From contig CM024168.1 in assembly GCA_013433145.1 (NCBI GenBank), forward strand, positions 7,076,184-7,140,183: DNA of 64,000 nucleotides, given 5' to 3'. Source of the stretch: Ascaris suum. Lineage: Eukaryota; Nematoda; Chromadorea; Rhabditida; Ascarididae. The first letter of the stretch is position 1. Every line of letters starts with the position of its first letter. The translations under genes were made by a program, and so were the position numbers. Of this stretch, positions 50,533 through 61,783 are shown in pieces. The notes beneath the pieces are model-generated. The model did no database searches. It saw only the letters and a list, made by a program, of their open reading frames with translations, and had not been told where the DNA came from.

Positions 50533-51308
50533 TACTGATACCTAGAAATATCAGCAGTTTTATAATCCTTCACCCTAGGCACTTGTAATGCACGAAATAT
50601 TCCCCATCTCGGAATGTGGAGACAGTATAAGAAATGTATGATCCTCAGTGAAGAATATGCCCTTACTACTTTCTCGCGTTCATCATGTGCGAAGCATGGC
50701 TCCCAATTTTACCAGCTTTAATGTACATATTTCTCCACCTGCCTCACCTATATAATTTTACGTGCACTGCTCTTTGTGGGATTTCTGAGGAGGTAGTAGG
50801 AGGAAAAGAAAGAAGTTGCGAAATGCGGTATGCATAACTCGCTGACGCGATCCGTATGCGTTCTGTACAAGTGAAAATTATGTCAAACCTAGCTAACAGT
50901 GGAAACACATTCGGGTCTAAAGCAGCTAGTTTTATCCGCCACACAATGTCGCCACCAACAGTGAGAAACATCTCCTATTGTTAGTACATTTGTTACGTTC
51001 TCCAATCACTCATGATTCGGGAAGGTACCACTGTGACAGGCAATATTCGGAAAGAATGTGCACTAAACCGCTACCGCAACAAGGGTCAACCCTTCCATTG
51101 CTTTCCGATCTGCACAATCAGTTTGCATAATCAACAACTCCAAAACAAAACTATATGCAAATTCTTGAACTTTGAATAACTTACCAACTGATGAAGAAGG
51201 GTGATGACTGGCTGCTGTCGCCCATCCGTAGGGGTAACTTACACGTTTCCCTCCAGTACAATAGCATTTGCATGAGGGATTCGTAGCAACAAGTTTAGCG
51301 CTTGGCAT
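45206..51308 (-). CDS. Unrecognised gene, 7-exon model of about 240 residues
   Basis: Joining on the - strand 51308-51185, 50862-50748, 49599-49508, 47949-47872, 46391-46269, 45454-45366 and 45307-45206 gives 723 nt in one open frame from ATG to TGA. Every junction agrees in phase, with donors GTAAGT, GTGAGG, GTACTC (weak), GTAAGT, GTATGA and GTAAAT. I do not recognise the product. Visible features: a short Cys cluster near the start (CKCYCTGG), a Pro-rich centre, LDPISLPWRTVQNSLN, an acidic linker (PAIKPDEEGRQES), an Ala-rich helix-like stretch (ALTGSSTAAAHARAMGRV) and a basic C-terminus. I see no clear signal peptide or membrane segment. It lies 736 bp upstream of the GTPase gene in the same direction. 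The last four exons are better supported than the first three. Confidence 0.35.
45366..45454 (-). CDS. Unrecognised gene, candidate exon 6
   Basis: The acceptor TTCCATTCAG and donor GTG|GTAAAT bound 89 nt. In the frame carried from exon 5 it reads VPAQVLSALTGSSTAAAHAR, Ala-rich and probably helical. A second frame is Cys-rich but does not match the flanking phases. Confidence 0.45.
46269..46391 (-). CDS. Unrecognised gene, candidate exon 5
   Basis: The acceptor GTTTTTTTAG and donor A|GTATGA bound 123 nt. Only the frame with one carried-over base stays open: DSSQLIPDRPAIKPDEEGR then an amphipathic VRQLEHLNLERKT. Composition is clearly protein-like and GC-richer than the flanks. Confidence 0.5.
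47872..47949 (-). CDS. Unrecognised gene, candidate exon 4
   Basis: Ends in a perfect donor, CAACA|GTAAGT; the acceptor CATCAGTTAG is only fair. 25 codons read DKKADTCVHLDPISLPWRTV and QNSLN; phase 1 at both ends fits exon 5 directly. Confidence 0.45.
48758..48797. repeat. Tandem duplication, 2 x 20 bp
   Basis: CTAGTTTTGATTCACTACTT is followed immediately by a copy with one change (T to C). Confidence 0.9.
49508..49599 (-). CDS. Unrecognised gene, candidate exon 3
   Basis: The acceptor CTCAATTAG, then GWKLRFLDIRGIESPPPV and FLTYPLDIELLQ. The donor A|GTACTC is weak; the frame remains open for another 14 codons to GTGACC, so the end is uncertain. Confidence 0.28.
50459..50528. repeat. (TA)n microsatellite, about 70 bp
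   Basis: Uninterrupted TA, followed directly by an inverted repeat whose stem begins within the tract. Confidence 0.99.
50526..50563. repeat. Stem-loop, 15-bp arms, one mismatch, 8-base loop
   Basis: ATAAAACTACTGATA (50526-50540) and TATCAGCAGTTTTAT (50549-50563) pair except at one position. It abuts the (TA)n tract, which suggests the terminal part of a small mobile element or a slippage hot spot. Confidence 0.8.
50748..50862 (-). CDS. Unrecognised gene, candidate exon 2
   Basis: The acceptor ACTTGTACAG and donor AG|GTGAGG bound 115 nt, open in the frame RIRIASASYAYRISQLL...VHVKLY. Phase fits exons 1 and 3. Confidence 0.27.
51185..51308 (-). CDS. Unrecognised gene, candidate first exon
   Basis: ATG at 51308 follows an in-frame TGA seven codons upstream. 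The frame contains NPSCKCYCTGGKR and ends at a perfect GTAAGT donor after 51185. Another perfect GTAAGT occurs at 51243-51238, in phase 0, so two alternative exon ends are possible, but only the longer one matches exon 2. Confidence 0.3.
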
Positions 51309-54300
51309 CACACAGCCGTACGGGTTTCACACTAAATCAGTGCTCACACCCCTCTTTTGCAATGCAAAACAAGCTCCGACTTTTCTAAATAAAACAAAAC
51401 AAGCGTTGTTTTCATGCGGCTGCGTTCAGAAACTCAAAATATTTCAAACACAACAGTTTTAGTGTTTAGCGGAGGTAACTTTTTGTTATTATGGATATTG
51501 GGATTGAAGGAAACGTTTAAACCGTGAAAGGAGTGGAAAAGGATCAGAGGAAGGTTGAAGAGAGCACAGGTCTAAGAAGTGTCAACGATGGGGAATTTCG
51601 GAAACACTAGATTATTCTGTGGTTACTACCTTCGCTAAACACTGCGGCAAACTATGATGCGATGGGATTAACAACGATCATTAGCAAACGGGCCTAGCAG
51701 TAAGTTAGCGTTTCAAATTACGAAGATGACAAAACCTAGAAAATGGGGAAATTTTGTGGCCGTAAATATTTGAAAAGAATGAGAGAAATGAGACTGCTGA
51801 ATGGTCATAACAGAGAGTTAACAGTGGTAATGATATGATGGCAAATTTATTAAAATTCACTGCGACTATATTTAAATTGCCGAAATTTATAACAATAAAG
51901 AGTACTTTTATGACCTGTCATCGAAGTTAATGCATATATGGAGACATAAAGTAATTAGTGACAAAACCGAAGCAAACGACATGAGAATATTCGTAGAAAG
52001 AGAGCCATGTGTAAACACCGAGTACATGCACACAAAACGTTACCATATCGGAAATGAAGTGCCTTTCGTTAAATAATGTTTGTTGATTTCACATGCAAAT
52101 CCGATGCAACCGTGTATGAGCTCAGTCTATCAACTGCACAAAAAGTCATATGGTACACAATGAATATGTGATATGCACTGTTCAAGAGTTAGGAAATCTT
52201 CTGCAAAAGACGCTCGATAAGAGAGGACAGAGATTTTGAAAAATTCAATTATAAAGAGAAAAGGAACACTGACTAAGAATACAGTAAAAAATACCAAGGA
52301 GATTTTCTCGGTAAACCACTGGACAACGTCATGCAGCTATTGTGCAACTACAACTCCCACCTATACGCCTATCGTCAGCTTATGCCACATTGTTAGATCA
52401 TTTATTCATGATGAGATAACTGATCAACGAATAGAGAAGCTTCCTTATTTCCTGATGTTCAACTAGACAAATGAGTGCATTGTTGGAACAAATGGGGAAT
52501 GCAATAGTTAACAGAAGAGAGGTGGGAAAATAGTAAAAGAAAGAATAAAATTCATTAGCACCATTGGAAGGGAATTTTCGAGCTTGAAAGAGCAACAGGT
52601 GATCACAAAGAGTTGTTGAGATTAGAGAGATTCGAGGCAAGAAACAAGCAGATCATCTCTCCACTCCATCGCATTCAAAATCCTCTCACAATGAAGGCGT
52701 CTATTAAGCAATACCGGTTTTATTGCTGTTTTGTTTCGTTCGTTGTGCTCTATTTTGCGGCTCAAAAATTCGTAGATATAACGCCTTCTTAGATTAAAAG
52801 CTGCGTAAGCGTGTTTTAATCTTAGACCGAAATTTAAGTTAAATTTCGTTTCGAAGAAATTTATTAAATATTAATTGAATTTTATTTTTACAATGCTTAT
52901 TTTGCGAATTTAAATAAGCTTTAAAAATTAAATCAAATTTTGTTTCAAATCAAAAACTAAAAGCTATTTTACAACCCGCACGCTTATTTTAGCAATTAGT
53001 GAAATGAAGCACAACGATAGAATCATTATGTATGCCGTACCTTCTGGTCACATGAGCACAATAATCTTTGCACGGGTGTCTGGGCAAGTGGTATCATATG
53101 GTTCTATACCGAGTGCTATAGCAAAACGAATCTGTGATATCACATAAGAATTTTGCCTCAATTTGCTCACTTAGACTCTAGTGCATAAATAAGAATCGCT
53201 CTTTCAAAACCTCACACGTTATAAGCAAAATGAGTTTTTTCATTAAGGCAATATGACGTCGATCGAAAGGAAACCAGGTTACATAACAATAAGCTCTGAA
53301 AAAAAAACCGTAACTAAGCAGAGGTGGACCAAGTATTAATTTCGACTGAAAATTAAAAGAAAGGGAGACGAAAAGATGCATTCAACGTTCCACTACCACA
53401 TCACTTCCACCACAGACGAATATTCCAAAACAATGAATGAATCGGGGATCGATTTACATTTCAGAAATTAGCATATCCATTGACGAGAAATTTTCCTTCC
53501 CAAAAGCACTTCACAAAAAGTACACACCCTCAAAACCATCTCTATTGAAATTGCCGAGAAAACGACAGAAACAGAAACAAACGAATATATCTATTTAAAG
53601 CAGCAAAAGATATGAGAAAATAGGACTGTTTATGGGAAATTGAAAAACGAAAACTAGAGCAGGAGGACAACCTCCGCTGACTGTAACAGGGAAATAAGAG
53701 CGCGCTGAATAAATAGACATGTTTACCTGTTTCCTCTTCACTTTACTCTCCTTAAAATAGCCTCTTTTTAATTATTTGAAGATATCTACTACAGTGTTTC
53801 TAAATCTTGCGGCTTTGATTGATTCGGTAATGGTAATACGATTATCGGTTTTGAAAGAAGTTGATAAAATGAAACTAAACATGAAAGTGGACAATAACAC
53901 AATGCAAATCTTTTAAAAATAAAGAGAGAAAATTTTGAAAGATCGGAAAATGGGGCGGAAAGATAAATATCGCTCGCTGAAAAACATAAAACATCATGCA
54001 AGAATTTCAAGGAAGAAAACAATAGTTCATCGATCACGTTACAATCGATTGTTCTTATTGTCACTGCAGTCTCGAAGCGTTTATATCCTGCTACGATGAA
54101 AGTAGCATGTGATAGAAAATTATTGAATAACTAGTCGTAAACTATGATACTAACCTCATTTAGTGAAGAGGAGCGCTTATCGGCTTTAAAAAAAACAAAA
54201 AACAACAAAGAAACAATTTAATTAAATGTGGAGTTCTTCTTACAAAGTGTGTAATTCGATGCTCATGAAAATAAGACATAAAATGGTAGATGACTTTGAT

Positions 54301-57300
54301 TCAGTGTAATCAAATTTGAAGAGTTGAAACGACGAAGCTGTTAAGCCGAAATCACACTCTGCAACAAACCAGCACGTTTCAACTTTCTTTAGCGATATTT
54401 AGTTGCAAATGAACTCTTCTTTTTTTACAAAACAGCCCAGAGGAATGAACACAATTAATTCTATGTGGTGATTTATTATCCACCCTGTGGAGTGAAAAAA
54501 TTGAGACGTTGCTGCTTGACTGTTTTCCTCCCAGACAGCCAGCTGGCCACTTTCAGAGCTTCACATTGCTCTGAATAAATTTTCCACTCCTTTCAAGTAA
54601 ACTTTAAAACGCAACATGACTGAGCGCGTGCGAGCCTCAGAGAATGGCGAACGGCTAAATTTCTAAAAGACATCGAAAATCATTTTAACTATGTCAACTA
54701 GAGTTTTTTCTATAGAGAACAAAAAAAGAACACACCGCAATGAATGAAGCGAACGATACTCGCGAAAATCACTACGAATAATATTAACTGCAATTGACAG
54801 CGCTGCGTATAAAGAGAGTTCCACAAAGCTGTCAAAGAATTTTTGTGTGCACTTTCTTACGACGAATGAAGATCGAAGAGTGCATTTCTAACCGCAGTTT
54901 CGAGGAAAAAACGTCGAAAGTTTTTAAGAGCTCATTTGTCTTTTGTGACCGCTGTGAAGCAAATCTTCGCTCACCTTATCATCCTATGTCAACTAGAAAA
55001 AAGGCTTCCAATTCCAATAAAAGATAAACCTCAAGAAAATTGCTTCCAATTCAAGCTAAGTTTGAAAGGTGAATTGAAATAAACGTAATTTATTCTTCTA
55101 TCCTACTTTATTCTCACAAGAAGCGAGTGAGAATGCGCATCAGGGTGGCGGGCGCGATATGCGTTTTTTATTTCAGTCTCCTCAGGACAATTAGTTTAAG
55201 AAAGACTCAAAAAACAAAGAAAACGCTTAATGATACATTTCTTCTTATTTAACCGATGCGCCGTGAAAATCTTCGGTGAAGCAGTTCGTTCTGCTCCACA
55301 CGAGCATCTCTAGGTCAGAGCCAATCGGCAATTTGATAGCATATCATGGTATTATCACCTCAGACAAGATAAAATTGTGGTGAATGAGGGTAAATAAGCA
55401 GTTCAACATTTAAAAAAGTAAGGATAACAGGTCATTCTGTGATGTAGTCAAGCGTTGTTATCCGGTCTGACGGGACTGAAATAACGTGACTTTTGTTGCT
55501 CGCATTCAGCCAGCCGGACAGACACACGCATGCATTCGAACATTCATGACGAGCGGGGTTTTTGGAGATGCCGACGTTGCTGGAATCGAACATTACCGAC
55601 AGCAAGTGCAATTAGTAGCCAGAATGCTCACAGCAGCAACAGCAACACAAATTAAAGAGGCGGTGTATTTGCAATGTGTCACCACGTCAACTGGTTACCA
55701 TGAGGATAGAGAGACAGCAGCGAGTTCTATCGAAGCGCCTATTGTGTTGTGTCTATGAATGCACATTGCAGTGTTCCGTACTGTTTGCAAAGTGTTCTTT
55801 CGCAATCGTTGCAATTGCAATATGAATTTTGCACACAGAAACAACTCTAAGCTGGTGAACACTGCCACTACCACAAAAATTTCGGGAATATACCATTCTT
55901 TCCAACATTTCCAAACTCCGCAAAAAATATGAAGTCAAGAACTTCAAAATTTCGCGTCAAACTGATATGAGCTCAATTTTTAACTGCGAATTAACTTCGA
56001 ACAACTTGATGGAATTTGGAACATTAAGGGACGGTTGGCCGATCGTAACTCTAGTAAGCCACCTATCTGAAATATAGCACCTTATCAGCTAAACACTTAC
56101 TACTGCAAATCTCACAATTTCATGCACCGATGGGAGCTAACAACGCAGAGGTGATTCGATTGAATCTTCCAAAAATTCTCGAATGATAACATAAAAGTAG
56201 ACTGACGTTGTCTGGGAAAGTGGCAGAAGAAGCACGGAAGTGCAGGAACTGATTGAAGGATTGACAAATTGGCAAAAGAGGTAAACGAGAAAAAAGTGAA
56301 AGAACACACGTATGCAAACAAATGATGCCGCCTAACAACGTCTAACAATCCAATATGAAAGCTCCTGAACTACTTTTCTGGAAAACATCCATTGAATTTC
56401 GATTTTATTAAGACTTATTTGTTCTTTCCTCAATTCGACACTTTCAAAGACTAAGTCGAGCGGCATCTGCAATGTTTCGAACATATAAATTACTCCACGT
56501 GGTCAAAGTTTTCCGCTGACACGGTGCTAAACGCGGAATTTTTATAATGCAAGTTAATTCCCACATAAATAATATTCAATCAGAAGTGCAGTTCAATAGA
56601 AAAAGGTTACGAGATTTCTTATGTATGAAGTGATGTCCGCAAATTCGTAAAGTGTTTTCCACAGCTGTTTCTCCACCTCATAAATAGACCCATTTCTCCG
56701 AGTTTGTTTTATTTATTAGTTTTCAATTTTGCAAAAATACTCTCACATTTGCTCAATTTAACAAATGCCGAGGAAGTGTCTGATGATGGAGTGAACGAGG
56801 ACATTCTCCCACAAACAACACATCCAGTTCAACGGAAAAAACCCCATCAAAGCGCCGTTTTAGCAGCTGCTTTCCACTTCTAAAGCACTACTTCATAAAC
56901 CCTTACATATGAAGCTTACAGTAATCGGTGAATGTGAACAACAACTACACACAACGAATATCGTTTGAACTGAAATCGATAAGTTCAATGAATTCAGGTT
57001 TCTATCTACCCGCCATATCATTTCTGAATTTCTTACTGAAATCGAAAGAGGTTTACGGTAATTGCTCATTATGCTGTCTAAATCGAAGTAGAAATATGGT
57101 AAGGCATATCAGATAGAGCTTATACATCATGTACAAACCCACTGACCGGAATGGCACCAGTTTCATAAAACGCCAACAAGGAATAAAACACCACAAACAA
57201 TCTAATACTGTGCATGAGCACCTTTGCTCACTCATCTGCAGATTCAGTTAGCGCTCATGCGCTCCGCCTTACAGTCAAAAACCAACTGCATTTGCATATT

Positions 57301-60300
57301 CAATCAGAGTTCACGTGGTGGCTGGCCTAGTGAGTACCTATGGCAACAAAATTTGTATATTTCATCGGAAGTGATCTGTTCGGTTACTCATGGAAGAGCG
57401 ACGTTAAATAAACATGACCAGCGCATCGTTGCTGCCGTCATTTTCGATCACATCCCACTACCGCCTTCATATTTCAAATGCATACGCAAACAACCATATA
57501 GCCATACCGACCTGATTTGGCAATAATGCGACTTGCAAATGCACTGACTGCAATGGGTGGTAATCAGCGGTTTCGAACAACATGTTGGAGGTCTGTTGAA
57601 AGGTTGAAGAAGCAGCACCTGAGATAGTTGGTAATTAGTAAACAAAGAAGTTAAGCTGGATGAAAGGCTTGCAAGTTTTTTGCCAACTGCCTCAGATCGC
57701 TCGCCTGTGCCTTTCAAAAGAAAAAAGGCTCTAGGTGGCGCTATACCGATTTTACTTGCTAACCCATCTTCTGGTCGAAAAATATAGACCCACATGACGA
57801 CACTAAAGCTTTTAGTTTTCGAAACAGAATAACAGGTTTTATGTCTGCATTGGAGTTAACGAATAAACTGAAAGGTGAAACGTCGACTCGCCAAATAAAG
57901 ATGGATGTTTCTTCTGATATCTAATAATAACCAGTAAATTTCGCCTTGCTCGACAATGCACTGCTGGAGCAGTTCCTTGAACATGTCATTGCAAAGTCAA
58001 CTCAATAAGACGCTTCATCCAGTAAATTATAAAACATGCGAAATAATATCTTTATATTCCAATAGGTTCGATTCGCTAATTAAAATCTCATATAAAGGAG
58101 TGATTTTTCCGAGATCAACTGCTGTCAAATAAGAGTTCGACCAGCGTAAAACGCTAGTAAGTTTTCACCACTTTTTAGTATTTAATGTTCATCGTGACGT
58201 TGATCAATGGACGGGTGTACCTCATAGCGAGCCGATATGCCAGCCTCAGTTTTCGTGGTTCTCGAAATGAAAACACCAAGCAGACGAACAGATAAACACA
58301 TACGCGGGCGCAGACTTGACACTGCCATACTACACATACAAGCTTAAGTACATAAAAATTAGTGACCTCATAAAAAGGGCACTCTTTAATTTTGTGCATT
58401 TTCGAGTCACAGTAACTACGGCACCGTTATCGCCGGAATTCATGTATGCTTACTGATGGCGTTGCAACGCTTCATGCATCATGTTCACAACGACGCTAGC
58501 TTGACAAAGAATCGTGGCCATCTTTTGCAGATCTGCCGCCATACCGTTGGATAGCACCACCGACTCCAAGTTTCAATAAATGTTTGAGGCTTGACAGTTC
58601 CATATCGATAATCACTGCTTATATATGGATGACCTTATGGTAACAATTAGTTAAAAGTCCTTTAGAACTTCTGATAAATATGCTGAAGAAAGCGTTCGGA
58701 TGGAATCGTCATTATAAACTGTATCTGACAGTGATCCAAACGCTATGTGAAAAAGATTATATCTGAAGTAACAAGGAAAGCACTGTAAACGAGTGCAACC
58801 GAAGGTAGCATTTGTCGGACTTTGGGCACACCATCCAAGGATGTGACACATTCGAGTGTTTGCTGAAAGGCAATATTTGGATAATTTTAGGACAAAATGC
58901 TCAATGCGAAAGCTGGCCATTTAAAAGCAATTCAAACGAAATTCATATCCGCATTGTATATCTTCCCTCCGAATAAGAAATGTCATTTGGGAATACAAAA
59001 AGAAGCAAATTTGTCGTCATTGACAACCAATATATTGCATTTCATCGCTTTGCTTCCAATACATTTCATTTCATTGTTTTGCATTTCACTTCATCGTTTT
59101 CGAAAATAATTTGCTTCCAGGAGACGCTACTAGAGAAAAATTAGATGTGTGATTGATAAACTCGTGATTTTATAGTAAGCAGTTTAGGCTCGCATTCTTT
59201 ACTATACCACATGTTTACATCTTTCCCACTTACACCTCTTCCGAATGTACCTTTGCCGGTAAGTTTGCTCTTTTTCGCTGAAACTGTCCAATGAAAAGTC
59301 CCGCACCTTCGCTGCTTAGGAACAATAACATGCGTTGTAACGAACTGTAGCATTGGGGCAGAGAACATAACATGAAATGACTTCATGTAATTATCAAGGA
59401 ATGAGCTGATGTTAGATCATTGTAAACAAAAAAGGGCCGCTATCTGAATGCATAGACTGGTGACGACGCAATGGATGCACAACCGCCGAGGAGGGAGACG
59501 GGAGGGAAGGTGGTGGAGAATGGAAGGAAGATAGTGGTTGCGGAACCGTTGCGGTCAAAAACGATTCCTTCAACTTACTACTAACCCTGCCATCACCTTC
59601 TTTTGGTTTCAGCCGACCAGATAAACGCTCTCAAAGCTACAAAAACGTTAATTACCGTTTTTGCTTCCCTTAATACCACAATCGCTGCAACAAGAACCGC
59701 CAATCCATCATCCTAGGAGGCAAAAAGTTTTTCGCCACCAGAATTCCGCGTAGGTAGAAAACAAAAAAAAACAATCAAAGCAGGGGAATTCCTTTCACCT
59801 CGGAACAAACTATACCTCTGATTCCTTCTGGTCACAATGACCATTCCACACGTCATTTGTTGTAAAAAACTGTGCACCTTCAAGTGAAGCCGCTAAAGCA
59901 ATGATGTCTGTGCTTGTAGGAGACAGGAAGGCATTATCTCCAAGCGGGAAATGAACTGTTTTATGAAAGTTGCTGCTGAAGAATGAATTTTACTGAAAAA
60001 AAAACGAGTCGAAAGCAGAAGGAAATGAATTTCAAGCACCGCATCACCAAGGGACTGATACCAACGTTAATAACTTCTTAAAGTGCATTTATGCATATCG
60101 CCAGAAACTGAAAGCTGTGAGAGGAAGTTCGGTTGAGGAGGACCGATCTTCTGTTGAGATGTAATAAACGAGGGAAAGGAGAAGGGAAAATAAAGTTCCC
60201 TACGCGAAAGTGGCGAAGTTGTTGAGCTTTAACCGCGGCGGATGAATAATGACGGAGGGAGTGGTCTTTACTGCACATTGATTAAAAAAACTTGGTAAAT

Positions 60301-61571
60301 TAAACACTTAAGAGCGAGTATAAACCAGACTGAATAAAAAATGTGCTAAAGAAAACTTCCACAGTTCCCAAAGAAAACAAAAAATATACTACACAGAGAA
60401 GAAATGTTGAAATTGTATAAGTGAGGCGAATGCGCAGGACAAGCACGTAAATGAGCACGAGGAAACTGCTGCAGGTGAAAGGGTGCTGAACGTTGCACGC
60501 GCAATAATGATGTCCGTCGATGGAGCGTGAACAACTGCCAGCAAACTGTGGTATTACACTATGAAACATATCCCTAACCACTTGGAACAATCTTTCTCTT
60601 GGCACTGATTCTAAACCTTCAGGAAAGATTCTTGTTTACTTTGCTGCACCACGGAGCCTATGAAGGAAAGCAGAAAAAAGTGAGGAAGACGACTGAAGGA
60701 AGAAGGTGATGAAGGAGAAGGATGCAAACGCTACAACGCTACTGGGCAAATGTTCCTAGTACATAAATGCCAGAGAAGACGTCCCCTTCAAATCTTTCGC
60801 AAAATAAGTGGATAAAACGAAACACAGGCTGAGGAGTTTAGAGAACACGCTCGAAAATCAACTGAGAGTACGAATAAGAAAGACGATAAGACTTCATTCA
60901 CCGTATTCTTGCAATGGTTCTCCTTGAAAGTTTCCCGTCTGCATATTAAGGAATGAAGCTTATAATGGGCTAAAAAAAGATAGGAAGAGACTTAGCCTTA
61001 CGAATTCCACTTTCTCGAGCCTCTGTATTTCTTAGTGACTCTAACGAGAACATTGTAAGTGTTGGCAAAGGTTAGAGGCTACTCTTTAAAAGAGATATAT
61101 TTATATCCACCCGCTGCACCGAAAACAAAATCAACAACCACTCAAATGCAGCCAAGACTTTGCAATATTCCTGTATTCATCGAATGGAATACAAAGGAAG
61201 GACAATACTTGTTCGATAAAGCAATCAAATAGTGATTGAAAACGCATCAAATATCTGAATCAATTGACGCGGCAATAAAGCAAACGATGAGAAGAATTTA
61301 ATAAGTAAAAGACTAAAGGGCAGTAGAGGTATATAAATAAACAAATGAATAGACGCGTAAGGGAAGCATGGCAGGATGAATTGCAGTGAGCAATCAACAC
61401 TCACATTTTCCAGCACAGACTCGGAGTGAACATTCAGTGTGCATTCGCGAAGATGAAAAATTCAACCACAAAGCAGCAAAAGGAGATGCGCTGAAGTTCA
61501 ACAACCTGCTTCTTCTGACCGACGAACACAAGTGCCGTATCTCATTCCACAAATAAAGTAGTGACTAGGGA
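51309..61571. other. AT-rich region without a defensible gene
   Basis: I looked for exon chains on both strands and found only isolated frames. The most gene-like is a - strand frame after a CCTTTCAG acceptor near 58874, described in the findings. Short palindromic AT-rich sequence occurs at 52785-52990. If the - strand gene at 45-51 kb is longer than modelled, its upstream exons and promoter lie here. Confidence 0.45.
52828..52848. repeat. 21-bp odd palindrome in AT-rich block
   Basis: CGAAATTTAA, G, TTAAATTTCG. It lies in a roughly 200-bp stretch (52785-52990) rich in AAATTT-type inverted repeats, including an imperfect stem TTAGATTAAAA/TTTTAATCTTAG just before it. Confidence 0.7.
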
Positions 61572-61783
61572 GAATTGCAATTAAATGCAAAATAAAAAGA
61601 CCTAATGAACTGCAATAAAACTCGGAATGAATAGATCGGATGGATTATAAAAAGCAGAATGAAGAGACTCGATAAATTGCAGTTAAACAGACAACAGACA
61701 GTGAATAGACTTGAGGAACTGCAATTAAATGCAAGATGAATAGCCTTGATGAATTGCACTTAAAGGCAAGATGAATACTCCCA
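61572..61783. repeat. Degenerate minisatellite, period about 35 bp
   Basis: Units of the form GAATTGCAATTAAATGCAA followed by ATGAATAG-like sequence start at 61572, 61607, 61716 and 61751, with a decayed unit near 61673. Spacing is 35 bp or close to three times that. A 64-codon - strand frame over it only reflects the repeat. Confidence 0.85.
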
